The notes beneath the pieces were generated by a model that was given only the letters and a program-made list of their open reading frames with translations, ran no database searches and had not been told where the DNA came from. This document shows, in pieces, positions 16,349-25,106 of a stretch of 64,000 bases of DNA. Every line of letters begins with the position of its first letter. Position 1 is the stretch's first letter. The position numbers and the translations under genes are program-made. The DNA is from Sphingopyxis witflariensis (lineage in GTDB: Bacteria; Pseudomonadota; Alphaproteobacteria; Sphingomonadales; Sphingomonadaceae): assembly GCF_002205635.1 (NCBI RefSeq), contig NZ_NISJ01000001.1, positions 372,001-436,000 of the forward strand, in the 5' to 3' direction.

Positions 16349-18684
16349 CAGAAGGCCTGGCCGATCGAGACATAGACGCTGATCCGCGATTCACCCGGCT
16401 GGCGGTTGATTGGGGTCGCAAGGTCGAGCCGCATCGGACCGAAATTGGTATAGAAACGCCCGCCGATCCCCGCCCCATAACGCATGTTAGAGAAATTGGG
16501 GGTCGAACCGCGATAAACCTGCCCCGCATCGACGAAGCCGACAACACCGAAATTGCCGAAGCGATAGCGCGCCTCGACAGCGGCCTCATTGACGCTGCGC
16601 CCACCGATCGGGTCGAGATTGGGGTCCTTGGGGCCAAGCTGCTGATAGCCAAAGCCGCGCACCGATCCGCCGCCGCCGGCATAGAAGCGCCGCGACGGCG
16701 CCAGCCGCTCGCGCGCCGCGCCAAAGATAGATCCCACGCGAACGCGTCCGGCAAGCACGATGCTGTCGGTCACCGGATAATAGCCGCTGACGTCGAGCCG
16801 CCCGCGCGCATAGGGAGAGAAACTTCCCGCCAGCGACCCTTCGGGCTGAACCAGCGCAGTTACACGAAACCCCTTGGTCGGGTCGAGCAGGCTGTCGGTG
16901 CGATCGATCCCGACCTGCCCGGACACGCCCAATATCGTATAGAAATCGCGGCTGCGCGCGCCGAGGTTGAAATCATAATCATCTTCGCGGGTCGCAAGCA
17001 GTTCGACGCCATAGGAATAGGTCAGCTTTTTCTGCCAGATCGGCGTCGAATCATAGCTGACCCGTGCCGCGACGCGGCCTGTGATCGCCTCGAACGCGTC
17101 ATAATTGCTGCGCGTAATGTCTGTGATCAACTCGAGCGTCCGGTCGCGACGCCCGGCATTAGAACGGCGCAAGGTCGCACTCAGCCCCTGCTCCTTCGTC
17201 CCGATCAGCCCGCGCCCGATCAGCGCGCCTTCGGGCGGCAGGAAATTGCGGCGGGTCCAGCTGCCCTCGAGCCGAATCCCCTCGCCAGTCCCATAGCCCG
17301 CGCTCGCGGCGATCGTGCGCGGCGGCCCGGCTTGCTGAGTGACCAGCATATTCACATATTGGGTATCATCCCCGGCGCTTTCCCCCGTGGGCTGCGCTTC
17401 GGCCGAAACCGTCGCGAACAGGCCGGTGGCGACCAGTGCCTGGCGCAGATCGTCGACCTTGCGGCTATCGTATAGATCGCCGCGCTTGAAACGCGCGAGT
17501 ACGCCGACATGTTCGGCATCAAAGGCGAGCTTTCCCGTTGTCTCGATACTGCCGAAGCGCGCACGCGTCCCGATATCGACGGGCAGCGTATAGACGCCGT
17601 CGCCCGTCGCGCCGTCGAGCAAGATGTCACGCTGTCCGACCTTGGCAAAGGGATAGCCCTCCTCGGGCAGCTTCAACGCAATCGCAGCTTCGGCGCCCTG
17701 AACGCGCTCGGCGACGATCGGCTCGCCGATGCTCAGCGGGAAATTGTCCGCGATCAGCGCCGGCGGAACCGTCGGCTTGGCGTCGATAATGATGTCGGAA
17801 AATGTGTAGCGCACGCCCGGCGTGACATCGATGACCGCGGTGAGCGACTGCCCGCGTTCGCCGCCCGCGCGCGCCTCGCGATCGACACGCGTCGCGACCT
17901 GCGCGTCATAATAGCCCTCCGACGCCAGGATGCGCTGCATCAAATCGCCGTCGGCTGCCAGCCGGGCACGGACCATCGCCGCGTTGTCGGCCTTGCCATC
18001 ACCGTCATAGAGCGCCGACAATTCGCCGAACAGGTTGGCTAGATTGGCGTCGGTGCTGTCATCGGCCGTCGCGAGCCCATTGACCTTGACCAGATAGGCA
18101 ATGCTGCGGTTCGCTTCATCATCCTCTGCCTCGGCGAATTGCACCGGCTCGACGTCAAAGCTGTCGAGCGGAGGCAGCGGCGCGGCGAGTTCACTGTCGG
18201 TAATCGGCGCGTCACCGATTGCTTCGACCGCATCGCCATCGGCAAGCGCCGGGATCGGTACGCCGTCGATCAACGGCGGCCCGGTTTCCACAACGGCTTC
18301 CGTCGCGTTGGTAGCGGTCGTTCCGTCCGTCTTGATGGCTTCCGCCGCCTGACGCTTTTCAAAGTCGGCGATCGATTCGAGCGGACGGTCGAGTTCGGCG
18401 TCATCTTCGGCGCTGATCGGCGGGATCGCCTTGCGAAACTCCTCGTCCTCGATGATCGGCGCGACCTCGGGAAGCTGCACCTCGGGCGGCGGCGGGGTTG
18501 GTGCGGCAATATCGTCCGGTACCGGCTGCTCCAGCGTCGGCACGACCTTCGGCGGCTGAACATCCTGGCCAAGGGCGGCGCCGGCCCAGCCGATGCACAG
18601 CAGCGAACCCGACACGGTCAGGAGCCTACGCCCCCTGACAGCGCGGCAGCGCATTAATATTGGAAGAAACTCAGGCCGATGCAT
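16348..18684 (-). CDS. tamA: Outer-membrane Omp85-family protein TamA
   Basis: An Omp85 barrel protein with N-terminal POTRA domains. The first 200 residues after a signal-like segment (LLTVSGSLLCIGWAGAALGQ) are Pro/Glu/Asp-rich, a long low-complexity insertion typical of sphingomonad members. POTRA-like parts (YTFSDIIIDAKPTVP, LPEEGYPFAKVGQRDILLD, VDDLRQALVATGLF) precede the barrel. The Omp85 signature VRGFGYQQLGPKDPNLDPIGG and a C-terminal Phe are present. Start: ATG 18684 (778 residues) or ATG 18654; neither has a strong ribosome site, and the longer frame from 18747 uses TTG. It is coupled to tamB downstream. Confidence 0.92.
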   Translation of the reverse strand: MHRPEFLPILMRCRAVRGRRLLTVSGSLLCIGWAGAALGQDVQPPKVVPTLEQPVPDDIAAPTPPPPEVQLPEVAPIIEDEEFRKAIPPISAEDDAELDRPLESIADFEKRQAAEAIKTDGTTATNATEAVVETGPPLIDGVPIPALADGDAVEAIGDAPITDSELAAPLPPLDSFDVEPVQFAEAEDDEANRSIAYLVKVNGLATADDSTDANLANLFGELSALYDGDGKADNAAMVRARLAADGDLMQRILASEGYYDAQVATRVDREARAGGERGQSLTAVIDVTPGVRYTFSDIIIDAKPTVPPALIADNFPLSIGEPIVAERVQGAEAAIALKLPEEGYPFAKVGQRDILLDGATGDGVYTLPVDIGTRARFGSIETTGKLAFDAEHVGVLARFKRGDLYDSRKVDDLRQALVATGLFATVSAEAQPTGESAGDDTQYVNMLVTQQAGPPRTIAASAGYGTGEGIRLEGSWTRRNFLPPEGALIGRGLIGTKEQGLSATLRRSNAGRRDRTLELITDITRSNYDAFEAITGRVAARVSYDSTPIWQKKLTYSYGVELLATREDDYDFNLGARSRDFYTILGVSGQVGIDRTDSLLDPTKGFRVTALVQPEGSLAGSFSPYARGRLDVSGYYPVTDSIVLAGRVRVGSIFGAARERLAPSRRFYAGGGGSVRGFGYQQLGPKDPNLDPIGGRSVNEAAVEARYRFGNFGVVGFVDAGQVYRGSTPNFSNMRYGAGIGGRFYTNFGPMRLDLATPINRQPGESRISVYVSIGQAF

Positions 18685-18841
18685 GAAATTGTCGCCGACG
18701 ATTGCGGTGTGTCCTGTCCATAGCGACGTATCCGGTTCTGATGGCAATGAAATCCCGATACACCCTCATGTCGTCGAATATCCCCTGCCCGGTCCGTGGC
18801 TTACTCTCAAGAACGAGTCGGTCCCGGTCAAGTTCCCAGAT

Positions 18842-20026
18842 TCAGTAATCGACGCCGAACAGGTCCCGGCTGTATACCTTGTCCGCCACATCGGCCAGTT
18901 CCCCGGTCACCCGGTTTGCGATGATCACATCGGCCTCGGCTTTGAAAGCGGCAAGGTCGCGAACGACGCGCGAATTGAACAGCATATCCTCATCGATCAG
19001 CGGTTCATAAACGATGACCTCGACGCCCTTGGCCTTGATGCGCTTCATCACCCCCAAAATGCTGCTCGCGCGAAAATTGTCCGATCCGGCCTTCATGGCC
19101 AGACGGTGGATGCCCACCACGCGCGGGCCGCGCTTCAGGACTTCCGATGCCACGAAATCCTTGCGGGTCGTGTTCGACGACACGATTGCCTGGATCAGGT
19201 TCTGCGGCACATCCTTGTAATTGGCCAACATCTGCTTCGTGTCCTTGGGCAGGCAATAGCCGCCATAGCCGAAGGACGGATTGTTGTAGAATTGCCCGAT
19301 CCGCGGATCGAGACTGACGCCCTCGATGATTTGCCGCGAATCCGCGCCATGCATCGCGGCATAGGTGTCGAGTTCGTTGAAGAAGGCGACGCGCATCGCA
19401 AGATAGGTGTTGGCGAACAGCTTGATCGCCTCGGCCTCGGTATTGCCCGTCTGCAAGACCGTTGTTTCGGGCTTCAGCGATGCGCCGAGCAGCAACTGCG
19501 CAAATTCCCCGGCGCGCGGATGGCTGTTGCCGATGATGATCCGCGACGGGTGCAAATTATCGTATAGCGCACGCCCCTCGCGCAGGAATTCGGGAGAAAA
19601 GACGATCGCATCGGTGCCATGCGCGGCGCGCATCCGTTCGGTGAAGCCCACCGGAACCGTCGATTTAACGATGATCAGCGCATCGGGCGCCAGTTTCAGC
19701 GCATCGGCAATGACCGATTCCACCGAGCCGGTGTTGAAATAATTGGTATCGGGATCATAATCGGTCGGCGTAGCCACGACCACGAAATCGGCGCCATCAT
19801 AGGCAGTCTGATTGTCCGTCGTCGCGACGAGATCGAGTTCGTGGTTCGCCAGATATTCCTCAATTTCGGGATCGGCGATCGGCGAAATGCGCGCGTTAAT
19901 CTGGTCCACCTTGCGATGGTCGATGTCCAGCGCGACGACGCGATTATGCTGCGCAAGCAGGACGGCGTTGGAAATACCGACATAGCCGGTACCGACAATT
20001 GCAATTTTCACCGCGGCGTTCGGCAC
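18842..20026 (-). CDS. ugd: UDP-glucose 6-dehydrogenase
   Basis: Makes UDP-glucuronate from UDP-glucose with NAD. The 394-residue protein contains the Rossmann motif [31 protein letters not shown] and the catalytic cysteine in [13 protein letters not shown]. The start was set at GTG 20026 because AGAGGAAG lies seven bases upstream; the open frame begins at 20050. It is separated by about 30 kb from the two UDP-HexNAc dehydrogenases of the polysaccharide locus and belongs to the short, Streptococcus/Klebsiella-like Ugd group. The product could feed uronic acids to the surface polymer. Confidence 0.93.
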   Translation of the reverse strand: MPNAAVKIAIVGTGYVGISNAVLLAQHNRVVALDIDHRKVDQINARISPIADPEIEEYLANHELDLVATTDNQTAYDGADFVVVATPTDYDPDTNYFNTGSVESVIADALKLAPDALIIVKSTVPVGFTERMRAAHGTDAIVFSPEFLREGRALYDNLHPSRIIIGNSHPRAGEFAQLLLGASLKPETTVLQTGNTEAEAIKLFANTYLAMRVAFFNELDTYAAMHGADSRQIIEGVSLDPRIGQFYNNPSFGYGGYCLPKDTKQMLANYKDVPQNLIQAIVSSNTTRKDFVASEVLKRGPRVVGIHRLAMKAGSDNFRASSILGVMKRIKAKGVEVIVYEPLIDEDMLFNSRVVRDLAAFKAEADVIIANRVTGELADVADKVYSRDLFGVDY

Positions 20027-20127
20027 TAGATATCTTCCTCTGTCATGCAAGCGCGCTCCCTAACAGCCCCGCCGCGATCGCTCAACTCCAACCGCGCGAA
20101 GCAACGGCCAAGAGAGCATCGCGGACC

Positions 20128-21591
20128 TCAGGTTCCGCAAAAAGTAGCGTAGGGCGCGGCTTCTGCGGGCGCCGGCTGCGCATATTCGGCCCACTCCGGG
20201 CGCTCGACAAACGGGTTTCTGACGACTTCCAGCAGCGTGGTCCACGCAGCAAGATCGCCCGCCTCCGCCGTCGCCAGCGCCGCTTCGACCTGGTGGTTGC
20301 GCGGGATATAGAGTGGATTGACGGCATCCATGGCATCGGCGCGCTCGCGCGGATGAATATCCTCGCGCTCCAGTTGCGCCCACCAATCGGCGATCCACGG
20401 CGCCATCGCGTCGGGTTCCGGCAGCAGCCCTTGGAGCATGGCGCCATCGCCGCGCAACAGCATCGCCAGCGCGCGAAAGAAGGAGGTGAAATCGACGCGA
20501 TGCTGCTCAAGCTCAGCAAACAGATTGTCGATCAGGTCAGCGTCATGATCACCTGCTGCGCCCAATCCCAGTTTCGCGCGCATCCGGTCAAGCCAGATCG
20601 TGCGGAACCGATCGGGAATTGCCTCGACCACCGCCTTCGCTTCCTCGACCCCGGCCGGATCAACCGCATGGATCGCCGGCAGCAGCGCCTCGGCAAAACG
20701 CGCCATATTCCAGTGCAATATCTGCGGCTGGCGGCCATAGGCATAGCGGCCATTGGCGTCGATCGAACTGAACACCGTGTCGACGGCGAAGCGATCCATG
20801 AAGGCGCAGGGACCATAATCGATCGTCTCGCCGCTGATCGCGACATTGTCCGTGTTCATCACGCCATGGATGAAGCCGACGCCCAGCCAATGTGCGATCA
20901 GCTCGCACTGCAGGCCGATGACGCGGTCGAGCAGCGAGAGATGCCGGTTCGGCGCGTCGGCGAGGTCCGGGAAATGGCGGTTGATACTGTAGTCCGAAAG
21001 CCGAACGATATGATCCGCGCCAAAATGCGCGGCAAAAAACTGGAATGTCCCGACCCGAATATGGCTGCTCGCGACGCGAGTCAGCACCGCGCCGGGGTGC
21101 GCGCGCGCGCGCTGCACCCGGTCGCCTGTTGCGACGGCAGCAAGCGCCCGCGTGGTCGGCACGCCCATCGCCGCCATCGCTTCCGACACGAGAAATTCGC
21201 GCAGCACCGGGCCGATCGCGGCTTTGCCATCACCATTGCGCGAAAACGGTGTCGGCCCCGAACCCTTGAGTTGCAGGTCGAACCGCGCACCATCGGGCGC
21301 CACAATTTCGCCTAGTAGCAGCGCGCGGCCATCGCCAAGCTGCGGTGAGAAATGGCCGAACTGATGTCCGGCATAGGCACAGGCGAGCGGGGCGGCGCCG
21401 TCCGGCAATTCCTTACCCGAAAAGAGAGCCGCTAGCTGTGCATCGCTCGCACCCAAGGTATCGACGCCCAGCTGTTCGGCAAGCGCTTGGTTAAAGATCA
21501 GCAGTTTAGGCGCTGAGGGCTTCACCGCCTCGGCCGGGGCGTAGAAGCCCTCCATACCATAAAGGAAGCTGTTATCGAAAGCGAAATCCAT
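20128..21591 (-). CDS. selO: SelO/YdiU protein adenylyltransferase (pseudokinase)
   Basis: A 487-residue member of the UPF0061/SelO family, which transfers AMP to Ser, Thr or Tyr of target proteins using an inverted ATP orientation. Seen: CAYAGHQFGHFSPQLGDGRA, LKGSGPTPFSRNGDGKA, SEAMAAMGVPTTRAL, and FIHGVMNTDNVAISGETIDYGPCAFMD with the metal-binding Asn/Asp residues. The C-terminus ends in FCGT; SelO proteins carry a redox-active Cys or Sec near the end, and the terminal Cys here would fit. Isolated gene, minus strand. Confidence 0.95.
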   Translation of the reverse strand: MDFAFDNSFLYGMEGFYAPAEAVKPSAPKLLIFNQALAEQLGVDTLGASDAQLAALFSGKELPDGAAPLACAYAGHQFGHFSPQLGDGRALLLGEIVAPDGARFDLQLKGSGPTPFSRNGDGKAAIGPVLREFLVSEAMAAMGVPTTRALAAVATGDRVQRARAHPGAVLTRVASSHIRVGTFQFFAAHFGADHIVRLSDYSINRHFPDLADAPNRHLSLLDRVIGLQCELIAHWLGVGFIHGVMNTDNVAISGETIDYGPCAFMDRFAVDTVFSSIDANGRYAYGRQPQILHWNMARFAEALLPAIHAVDPAGVEEAKAVVEAIPDRFRTIWLDRMRAKLGLGAAGDHDADLIDNLFAELEQHRVDFTSFFRALAMLLRGDGAMLQGLLPEPDAMAPWIADWWAQLEREDIHPRERADAMDAVNPLYIPRNHQVEAALATAEAGDLAAWTTLLEVVRNPFVERPEWAEYAQPAPAEAAPYATFCGT

Positions 21592-22134
21592 AAGGCGCTA
21601 TGTCGAGCGTTGACGCTATAAATACAAGCACACAATCACAAAAAGCCTGTCCGCTTCGGCGTCGCTTCGTTCGCAAAAAACCTGCAGATGCGGCAGAAAG
21701 AAGCCTGATCGCTTAGCCCTCCACCAGCTTCACATCCGACAGGTCGTACTCAACAGCAGTGCTTTGAACATCGCCGGCGATGGCTAGGCAGGCTCGCACT
21801 TGGCAGCCGGATAGAGCGGATCAAGAAGCACCGCGATCGCACTCCAATCGATAAGCGACACAAGCCTATCGAGCGACCAAGCCATGCGCTCGCGCCCGGC
21901 AAATCCAAAACGCTCCTGACCAATCGCCTGTCACACCGTCTCTCACGCTTGCATGACAACCAACCACACGGAATCAGAGAAATAACCCACCGTCCAGAAC
22001 TCCCCGCGCCTATGCCTCCTAATTGCGGCCGACAATCAAAGCAGGCCGCCCGCCATTTGAAGTTCCGTCACGCGATGACGGCTACTGCAGCACGTGCAGC
22101 ACGCAATTTCGCCAGGCGGGGAAGCCCCGCTCAA
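21592..22134. other. Gene-free scar region with IS remnants
   Basis: No intact gene lies between selO and the IS3 element. It contains a decayed IS5-type transposase fragment (21713-21930). The last hundred bases before the IS (22036-22134) probably contain the severed 3' end of the beta-helix gene on the minus strand. The rest shows nothing I can assign. Confidence 0.6.
21713..21930 (-). pseudogene. Decayed IS5-family transposase N-terminal fragment
   Basis: The minus strand from 21930 reads QAIGQERFGFAGRERMAWSL, then DRLVSLIDWSAIAVLLDPLY, then PAAKCEPA, a stop (TAG where TGG for Trp is expected), and SPAMFKALLLS. After a small deletion the reading shifts frame to YDLSDVKLVEG and a stop at 21713. 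This order (IDW...LLDPLY...MFKALLL...YDLSDV) is that of the first 70-80 residues of IS5/IS1031-type transposases. The rest of the element is gone and no terminal repeats were recognised. Confidence 0.75.
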
Positions 22135-22159
22135 TGATCTGCCCCCTTCTGAGTGGTCC
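22135..22159 (+). repeat. IS3 element left terminal inverted repeat
   Basis: TGATCTGCCCCCTTCTGAGTGGTCC with 5' TG. It aligns to the right end with one gap and a few mismatches; the inner GAGTGGTCC block is identical. Confidence 0.8.
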
Positions 22160-22197
22160 AAAATTGATGATATTTTGGATTACGAAGGAGATTATGA

Positions 22198-22476
22198 ATG
22201 CCGAGCAAGAAGCATCGCCCGGAAGAGATTATCGGCAAGCTGCGTGAAGCGGAGGTTGTTCTGGCGCAGGGTGCGACGACCGCAGAGGCGTGTCGGCGGA
22301 TCGCGGTCAGCGAGCAGACCTATTATCGGTGGCGCAAGGAATATGGCGGCCTGAAGACCGATCAGGCGCGTCGGATGAAAGATCTGGAGAAGGAGAATGC
22401 GCGGCTTCGTCGTGCGATCTCTGACCTGACGCTGGACAAGCTGATCCTGCAGGAAGCTGCTCGGGGAAACTTCTGA
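22198..22476 (+). CDS. IS3-family transposase OrfA (helix-turn-helix)
   Basis: A 92-residue DNA-binding half of the transposase. It contains the IS3 OrfA helix-turn-helix ([20 protein letters not shown], then [20 protein letters not shown]) and a leucine-zipper-like C-terminal helix ([18 protein letters not shown]) ending [17 protein letters not shown] 22198 is preceded by GAAGGAG. Frameshifting near its end produces the OrfAB transposase. Confidence 0.95.
   Translation: MPSKKHRPEEIIGKLREAEVVLAQGATTAEACRRIAVSEQTYYRWRKEYGGLKTDQARRMKDLEKENARLRRAISDLTLDKLILQEAARGNF
22464..22470 (+). other. -1 ribosomal frameshift heptamer
   Basis: G GGA AAC in the OrfA frame fits the X XXY YYZ rule. Slipping back one base continues as GGG AAA CTT CTG into the OrfB frame ([11 protein letters not shown]). 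The OrfA stop follows six bases later. Confidence 0.75.
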
Positions 22477-22514
22477 GCCCCGCGCGCCGAAGGCGCTGTA
22501 TCGACCACATCAGA

Positions 22515-23369
22515 ATGATGATGCCGGTGTCCGAGCGACGGCTCTGCCGCGTGCTCGGGCAATACCGATCGACACAGCGCAAGGCGCCTCGCGGGGCAGA
22601 TGACGAAGCGGCTCTCACCGAGGATATCATAGCGCTGGCGCGGCAATATGGTCGTTATGGCTATCGCCGGGTGACTGCGTTGCTGCGCGACGCGGGGTGG
22701 CATGTGAACCGCAAGCGGGTCGAGCGCATCTGGCGACGCGAGGGGCTGAGGGTGCCGCAAAGGCAGCCGAAGCGCGGTCGGCTCTGGCTGAACGACGGAT
22801 CATGCATCCGGCTTCGGCCCGAGTATCCTGGGCATGTCTGGTCCTACGACTTCGTCGAAGGTCGCACCCACGATGGCCGCAAATACCGGATCCTGTCGAT
22901 CATCGACGAGGCGAGCCGGGAGTGCATGGCGTTGCCGGTCGCGCGCAAGCTCAAGAGCGACGACGTGCTTGCGGCCCTGGCCGAGCTGTTCGTTACGCGC
23001 GGGCGGCCAGCGCACATCAGGTCTGACAATGGGCCGGAGTTTATCGCGACCGCCGTGCAAGAATGGCTGGCGAAGGTCGGCGTGAAGACGCTCTACATCG
23101 CCCCCGGATCGCCATGGGAGAATGGTTATTGTGAATCGTTCAACGGGTCGCTGCGCGATGAACTGCTCAACGGCGAGATCTTCTACTCGCTCGCCGAGGC
23201 CCGCATTCTGATCGAGGCGTGGCGGCGACATTACAACACCGTCCGGCCGCACAGCTCCCTGGGATATCGACCACCGGCTCCAGAGGCCGTTCCATCGCCA
23301 GTGTCGCCCTCCGGTTCCGCTTCGCTCCACCTACGGCCAACACTGGCGATGGAGACGTCAATGCACTAA
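22515..23369 (+). CDS. IS3-family transposase OrfB (DDE integrase domain)
   Basis: A 284-residue catalytic part, open upstream in the same frame to the slip site, so it is normally made as an OrfAB fusion. It contains HTH_21-like [21 protein letters not shown], then the rve integrase core: Asp112 in VWSYDFVEG, Asp171 in [10 protein letters not shown] and Glu207 in [10 protein letters not shown], 35 residues later as in the DD(35)E family. The end [12 protein letters not shown] is typical. No internal stop is present. Confidence 0.95.
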   Translation: MMMPVSERRLCRVLGQYRSTQRKAPRGADDEAALTEDIIALARQYGRYGYRRVTALLRDAGWHVNRKRVERIWRREGLRVPQRQPKRGRLWLNDGSCIRLRPEYPGHVWSYDFVEGRTHDGRKYRILSIIDEASRECMALPVARKLKSDDVLAALAELFVTRGRPAHIRSDNGPEFIATAVQEWLAKVGVKTLYIAPGSPWENGYCESFNGSLRDELLNGEIFYSLAEARILIEAWRRHYNTVRPHSSLGYRPPAPEAVPSPVSPSGSASLHLRPTLAMETSMH

Positions 23370-24868
23370 CAATCCCCGCGGACCACTCGGTGGGGGCCGG
23401 TCATCAGCCCCGAAACGCTCGCATCGGCATCGACACGAACATCAAGATTTCGCGGAACGGGTCCCCCACTATAGCTTACCTTGACGGGCAGTTCGCGCCC
23501 GCGACTGAGATGTGAGCGCCGGGCTTGAATCCGCAAGAATTGCGTCGGGTCTTCCGACGCGAACAACGATTCACTCAAACCTACATCGACATCTTCGATA
23601 ATTATCGTTGCAGGTCCGTGCGTGCCCAATGCGCCCGGCAGGAAGAATGACCGCGAGACGCCATCGTCCACTATGTGTGAAAATAGATATCGTCGGGGAC
23701 TGGTATCGCCGACGACATTATACTGTAAACCGACCAGCGCCCCTTTAGGGTGGCCGGTTGAGTCGTGAATTCGAATGTTGCGGACCTCGCCCACGCCAAA
23801 GGGGAAACCCTTTGCGCGACCGGTACCACTACTCATGGAAATAGAAGTCGTCGGCAAATCATGTGCGCGTCCGGCGTAGCTTATCTCGATATCGGTAATC
23901 AGGCCGTCACCATGCTGATGATTGATATCAACCGAGCCGTAATAGCGCGAAGAGACCGATCGGAAGATTTTCAGTTCCCGCGTAACCCCTCCACCACCAG
24001 GTGCAAATACTTTTACGGATCGCCCAGCCGCTTCACGGATTGTTCCGCGCTGAATGATGGGCCGTGTCCCGCCCTCTTCTGCGGTCTGGAAAACGAGCAC
24101 TCCGTCCATGTCGACGCGCTCGGGCGACAAGGGACTGTCCTCACTATCGATACGGCACACCTCGAAATCCTCTATAGTCACATGACGTGCACTACTCGTG
24201 GATTGAAGGTTGCCCGTTACGCCAATGCCCAGCGAACCCTTCGACCCCGAAATGCCGGAACCCGCCGCCCGCGTCACATCCTTCACCGAAACATTGCTCA
24301 AACTAAGTCGGTCAAACCCACCCGAAAACAGCATACCGGAGGCGCCATAGGAATTGGCCGGAGTTCCATCCACACCGCTAGTGCCATTGACAATTTTCGC
24401 GTTCCGACATGCCAGCCCCCTGACCAGAAAATCACGACGCAGTTCGCCCGACACATTCTCAAATCTAGCGAAAAAGGGCATCGCGACGCGGTTTGTGCCG
24501 TCGATCGTCAAGTTGCCCTCGATACGGAATGGAGTTTCGCCTTCCGAGTAGATGCAAAGCGCCCAATGATGGCGCGGCCCCACATACCGCAACAGCCGCG
24601 GCCCATCTGTGATCAGATGGTAGCGCAAACCGCGCCGCGCGATGATCGTGATCGGCGAGGAAATGTCGAAATCACGATCAAGCAGGAGCGTTCCGCCCGC
24701 CACTTCCCACCGCGCCACGGCCGCCGACAGATCGGGAAATTCCGAGGCCCTGACCGGAGCAGGGCCGCCGCACGCGGCCTGACCGCGTGCTGCAACCGGA
24801 ATACTTGCGAGCCCTATTCCGGCAACAACTGCACGCCGACTCCAGATCCATTTTTCCTTATCGTTCAA
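23366..24868 (-). CDS. Tat-exported beta-helix protein, C-terminus replaced by IS sequence
   Basis: A 500-codon reading frame with a twin-arginine signal ([21 protein letters not shown], residues 9-29). It has a right-handed beta-helix pattern (repeated GxxI/V turns, [32 protein letters not shown]), like pectate-lyase-superfamily glycan-active proteins. The last 11 residues ([11 protein letters not shown]) and the stop are encoded by the IS3 terminal repeat. Without the IS and one TCA copy the frame would run about 28 more codons to a stop at 22036. It is next to the polysaccharide locus and divergent from it, so a role in trimming or degrading the polymer is possible. No catalytic residue can be named. 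Confidence 0.75.
   Translation of the reverse strand: MNDKEKWIWSRRAVVAGIGLASIPVAARGQAACGGPAPVRASEFPDLSAAVARWEVAGGTLLLDRDFDISSPITIIARRGLRYHLITDGPRLLRYVGPRHHWALCIYSEGETPFRIEGNLTIDGTNRVAMPFFARFENVSGELRRDFLVRGLACRNAKIVNGTSGVDGTPANSYGASGMLFSGGFDRLSLSNVSVKDVTRAAGSGISGSKGSLGIGVTGNLQSTSSARHVTIEDFEVCRIDSEDSPLSPERVDMDGVLVFQTAEEGGTRPIIQRGTIREAAGRSVKVFAPGGGGVTRELKIFRSVSSRYYGSVDINHQHGDGLITDIEISYAGRAHDLPTTSISMSSGTGRAKGFPFGVGEVRNIRIHDSTGHPKGALVGLQYNVVGDTSPRRYLFSHIVDDGVSRSFFLPGALGTHGPATIIIEDVDVGLSESLFASEDPTQFLRIQARRSHLSRGRELPVKVSYSGGPVPRNLDVRVDADASVSGLMTGPHRVVRGDC
23380..23403 (-). repeat. IS3 element right terminal inverted repeat
   Basis: Read on the minus strand it starts TGACCGGCCCCC and ends GAGTGGTCC. 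It supplies the last codons of the interrupted beta-helix gene. Confidence 0.8.
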
Positions 24869-25106
24869 TTTTTACCTCATATTTGTGCGAATAGGACCAT
24901 CGAATCTAACACATACCGAACAGTCTGCGCTAAACGAAACTCGTCGGATTGGTTGAATTTCCTGTCGTTTCTGCCATGCACCCAACAGACGGCAAGATGG
25001 ACGGTTTGGTCTAATTAGTGATTTTGGAGCAACCCGATTCGTGTTGGCGCATTTCATTCCATGCCTTCGACGATGTGACGGGGCCGTGAGAAACGACAGG
25101 CAGTAC

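Larger units (their letters stand above)
22135..23403 (+). mobile_element. IS3-family insertion sequence, complete
   Basis: About 1269 bp bounded by imperfect terminal inverted repeats (TGATCTGCCCCC...GAGTGGTCC left; TGACCGGCCCCC...GAGTGGTCC right, reversed). It encodes OrfA and OrfB with an intact -1 frameshift site and DDE triad, so it looks transposition-competent. Both flanks contain TCA (22131-22133 and 23404-23406), a possible 3-bp target duplication, but the exact boundary is off by one base and not settled. The right end lies inside the beta-helix gene. Confidence 0.88.

Noticed and set aside
14606-16375. 589-codon plus-strand frame opposite tamB
   Set aside because: Shadow of the tamB coding strand; no recognisable protein features and no ribosome site.
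22131-23406. Clean target-site duplication of the IS3 element
   Set aside because: TCA flanks both sides but fits only if the left boundary is shifted by one base, so it is not claimed as proven.
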